Positions 5,304-5,425 of a DNA stretch of 5,425 bases are shown here, in pieces. This DNA is from an uncultured Ruminococcus sp. Lineage in GTDB: Bacteria > Bacillota > Clostridia > Oscillospirales > Acutalibacteraceae. A program made the translations under genes and the position numbers. Each line of letters begins with the position of its first letter. The stretch's first letter is position 1. Where the stretch lies: positions 1-5,425 of the forward strand of contig CACXDE010000266.1 of the NCBI GenBank assembly GCA_902766305.1. Direction: 5' to 3'. The notes below the pieces were generated by a model. It worked only from the letters and a program-made list of their open reading frames with translations. It made no database searches and had not been told where the DNA came from.

Positions 5304-5391
5304 TGTCATTCTGAGGAGCGATAGCGACGAAAAATCTTTCCGATAATGCTGCTTTCGTGGAAAAGATCCTTCGCTTACGCTCAGGATGACA
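5304..5391. repeat. dispersed palindromic (REP/MITE-like) repeat
   Basis: An 88-bp imperfect palindrome. TGTCATTCTGAG (5304-5315) pairs with CTCAGGATGACA (5380-5391) with one G-T pair. Inner partial matches follow (AGCGA at 5323-5327 with TCGCT at 5371-5375), then ATCTTTCC (5335-5342) with GGAAAAGAT (5359-5367, one bulged A), around a loop of about 16 nt. It starts 46 bp after the lipid kinase stop. TGTCATTCTGAG...CTCAGAATGACA-type palindromes are, from general knowledge, scattered through intergenic DNA of many gut Firmicutes and Bacteroidetes. No T-run follows on the plus strand, so it is not a typical intrinsic terminator, though the hairpin may protect mRNA 3' ends. No transposase is present, so any mobility would depend on a protein encoded elsewhere. 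Confidence 0.7.
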
Positions 5392-5425
5392 GGTTCAGGA
5401 TTGTCAGAATAACGAAATTATTGTG

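Noticed and set aside
5304..5391. CRISPR repeat or intrinsic terminator at the terminal palindrome
   Set aside because: There is a single unit with no regular spacers, and no T-run follows the hairpin on the plus strand.

Overview
The window looks like chromosomal DNA from a spore-forming, low-to-moderate GC Firmicute. My best guess is a gut clostridium of the Ruminococcaceae/Oscillospiraceae (Ruminococcus or [Eubacterium] siraeum type). This rests on strong AGGAGG-type ribosome binding sites, AT-rich sigma-A-like promoters, a CotF-type spore coat pair, an ECF sigma/membrane anti-sigma pair, and a dispersed hairpin repeat of a kind common in such genomes. The placement is inferred from style and protein families. 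No taxonomic marker is present.

Layout: (1) 56-1438, minus strand, a complete citrate synthase. (2) 1439-1780, an AT-rich divergent regulatory region with a good promoter for citrate synthase and a repeated 15-bp motif built on TGTA/TACA half-sites. (3) 1781-2208, plus strand, two small tightly coupled genes for CotF-like spore coat proteins. (4) 2235-2269, a perfect 12-bp-stem hairpin, probably a bidirectional terminator between convergent operons. (5) 2294-4188, minus strand, an ECF sigma factor gene overlapping by 4 bp the gene for a single-pass membrane protein that is probably its anti-sigma regulator. (6) 4189-4351, a compact divergent promoter region with a GC-rich hairpin in the sigma leader and back-to-back -10 elements. 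(7) 4352-5257, plus strand, a diacylglycerol kinase-type lipid kinase. (8) 5304-5391, an imperfect palindrome that looks like a dispersed (REP/MITE-like) repeat.

The genes do not form one pathway. Citrate synthase feeds the oxidative branch towards 2-oxoglutarate and glutamate. The coat pair acts late in sporulation. The sigma/anti-sigma pair is an envelope-sensing regulator, and its neighbour across the shared promoter region is a membrane-lipid enzyme, so a shared envelope theme is possible but not shown. I see no defence system, mobile gene, CRISPR array, tRNA or rRNA. The most useful unexplained items are the duplicated operator-like motif, the half-size coat protein pair, the sigma leader, and the terminal palindromic repeat.
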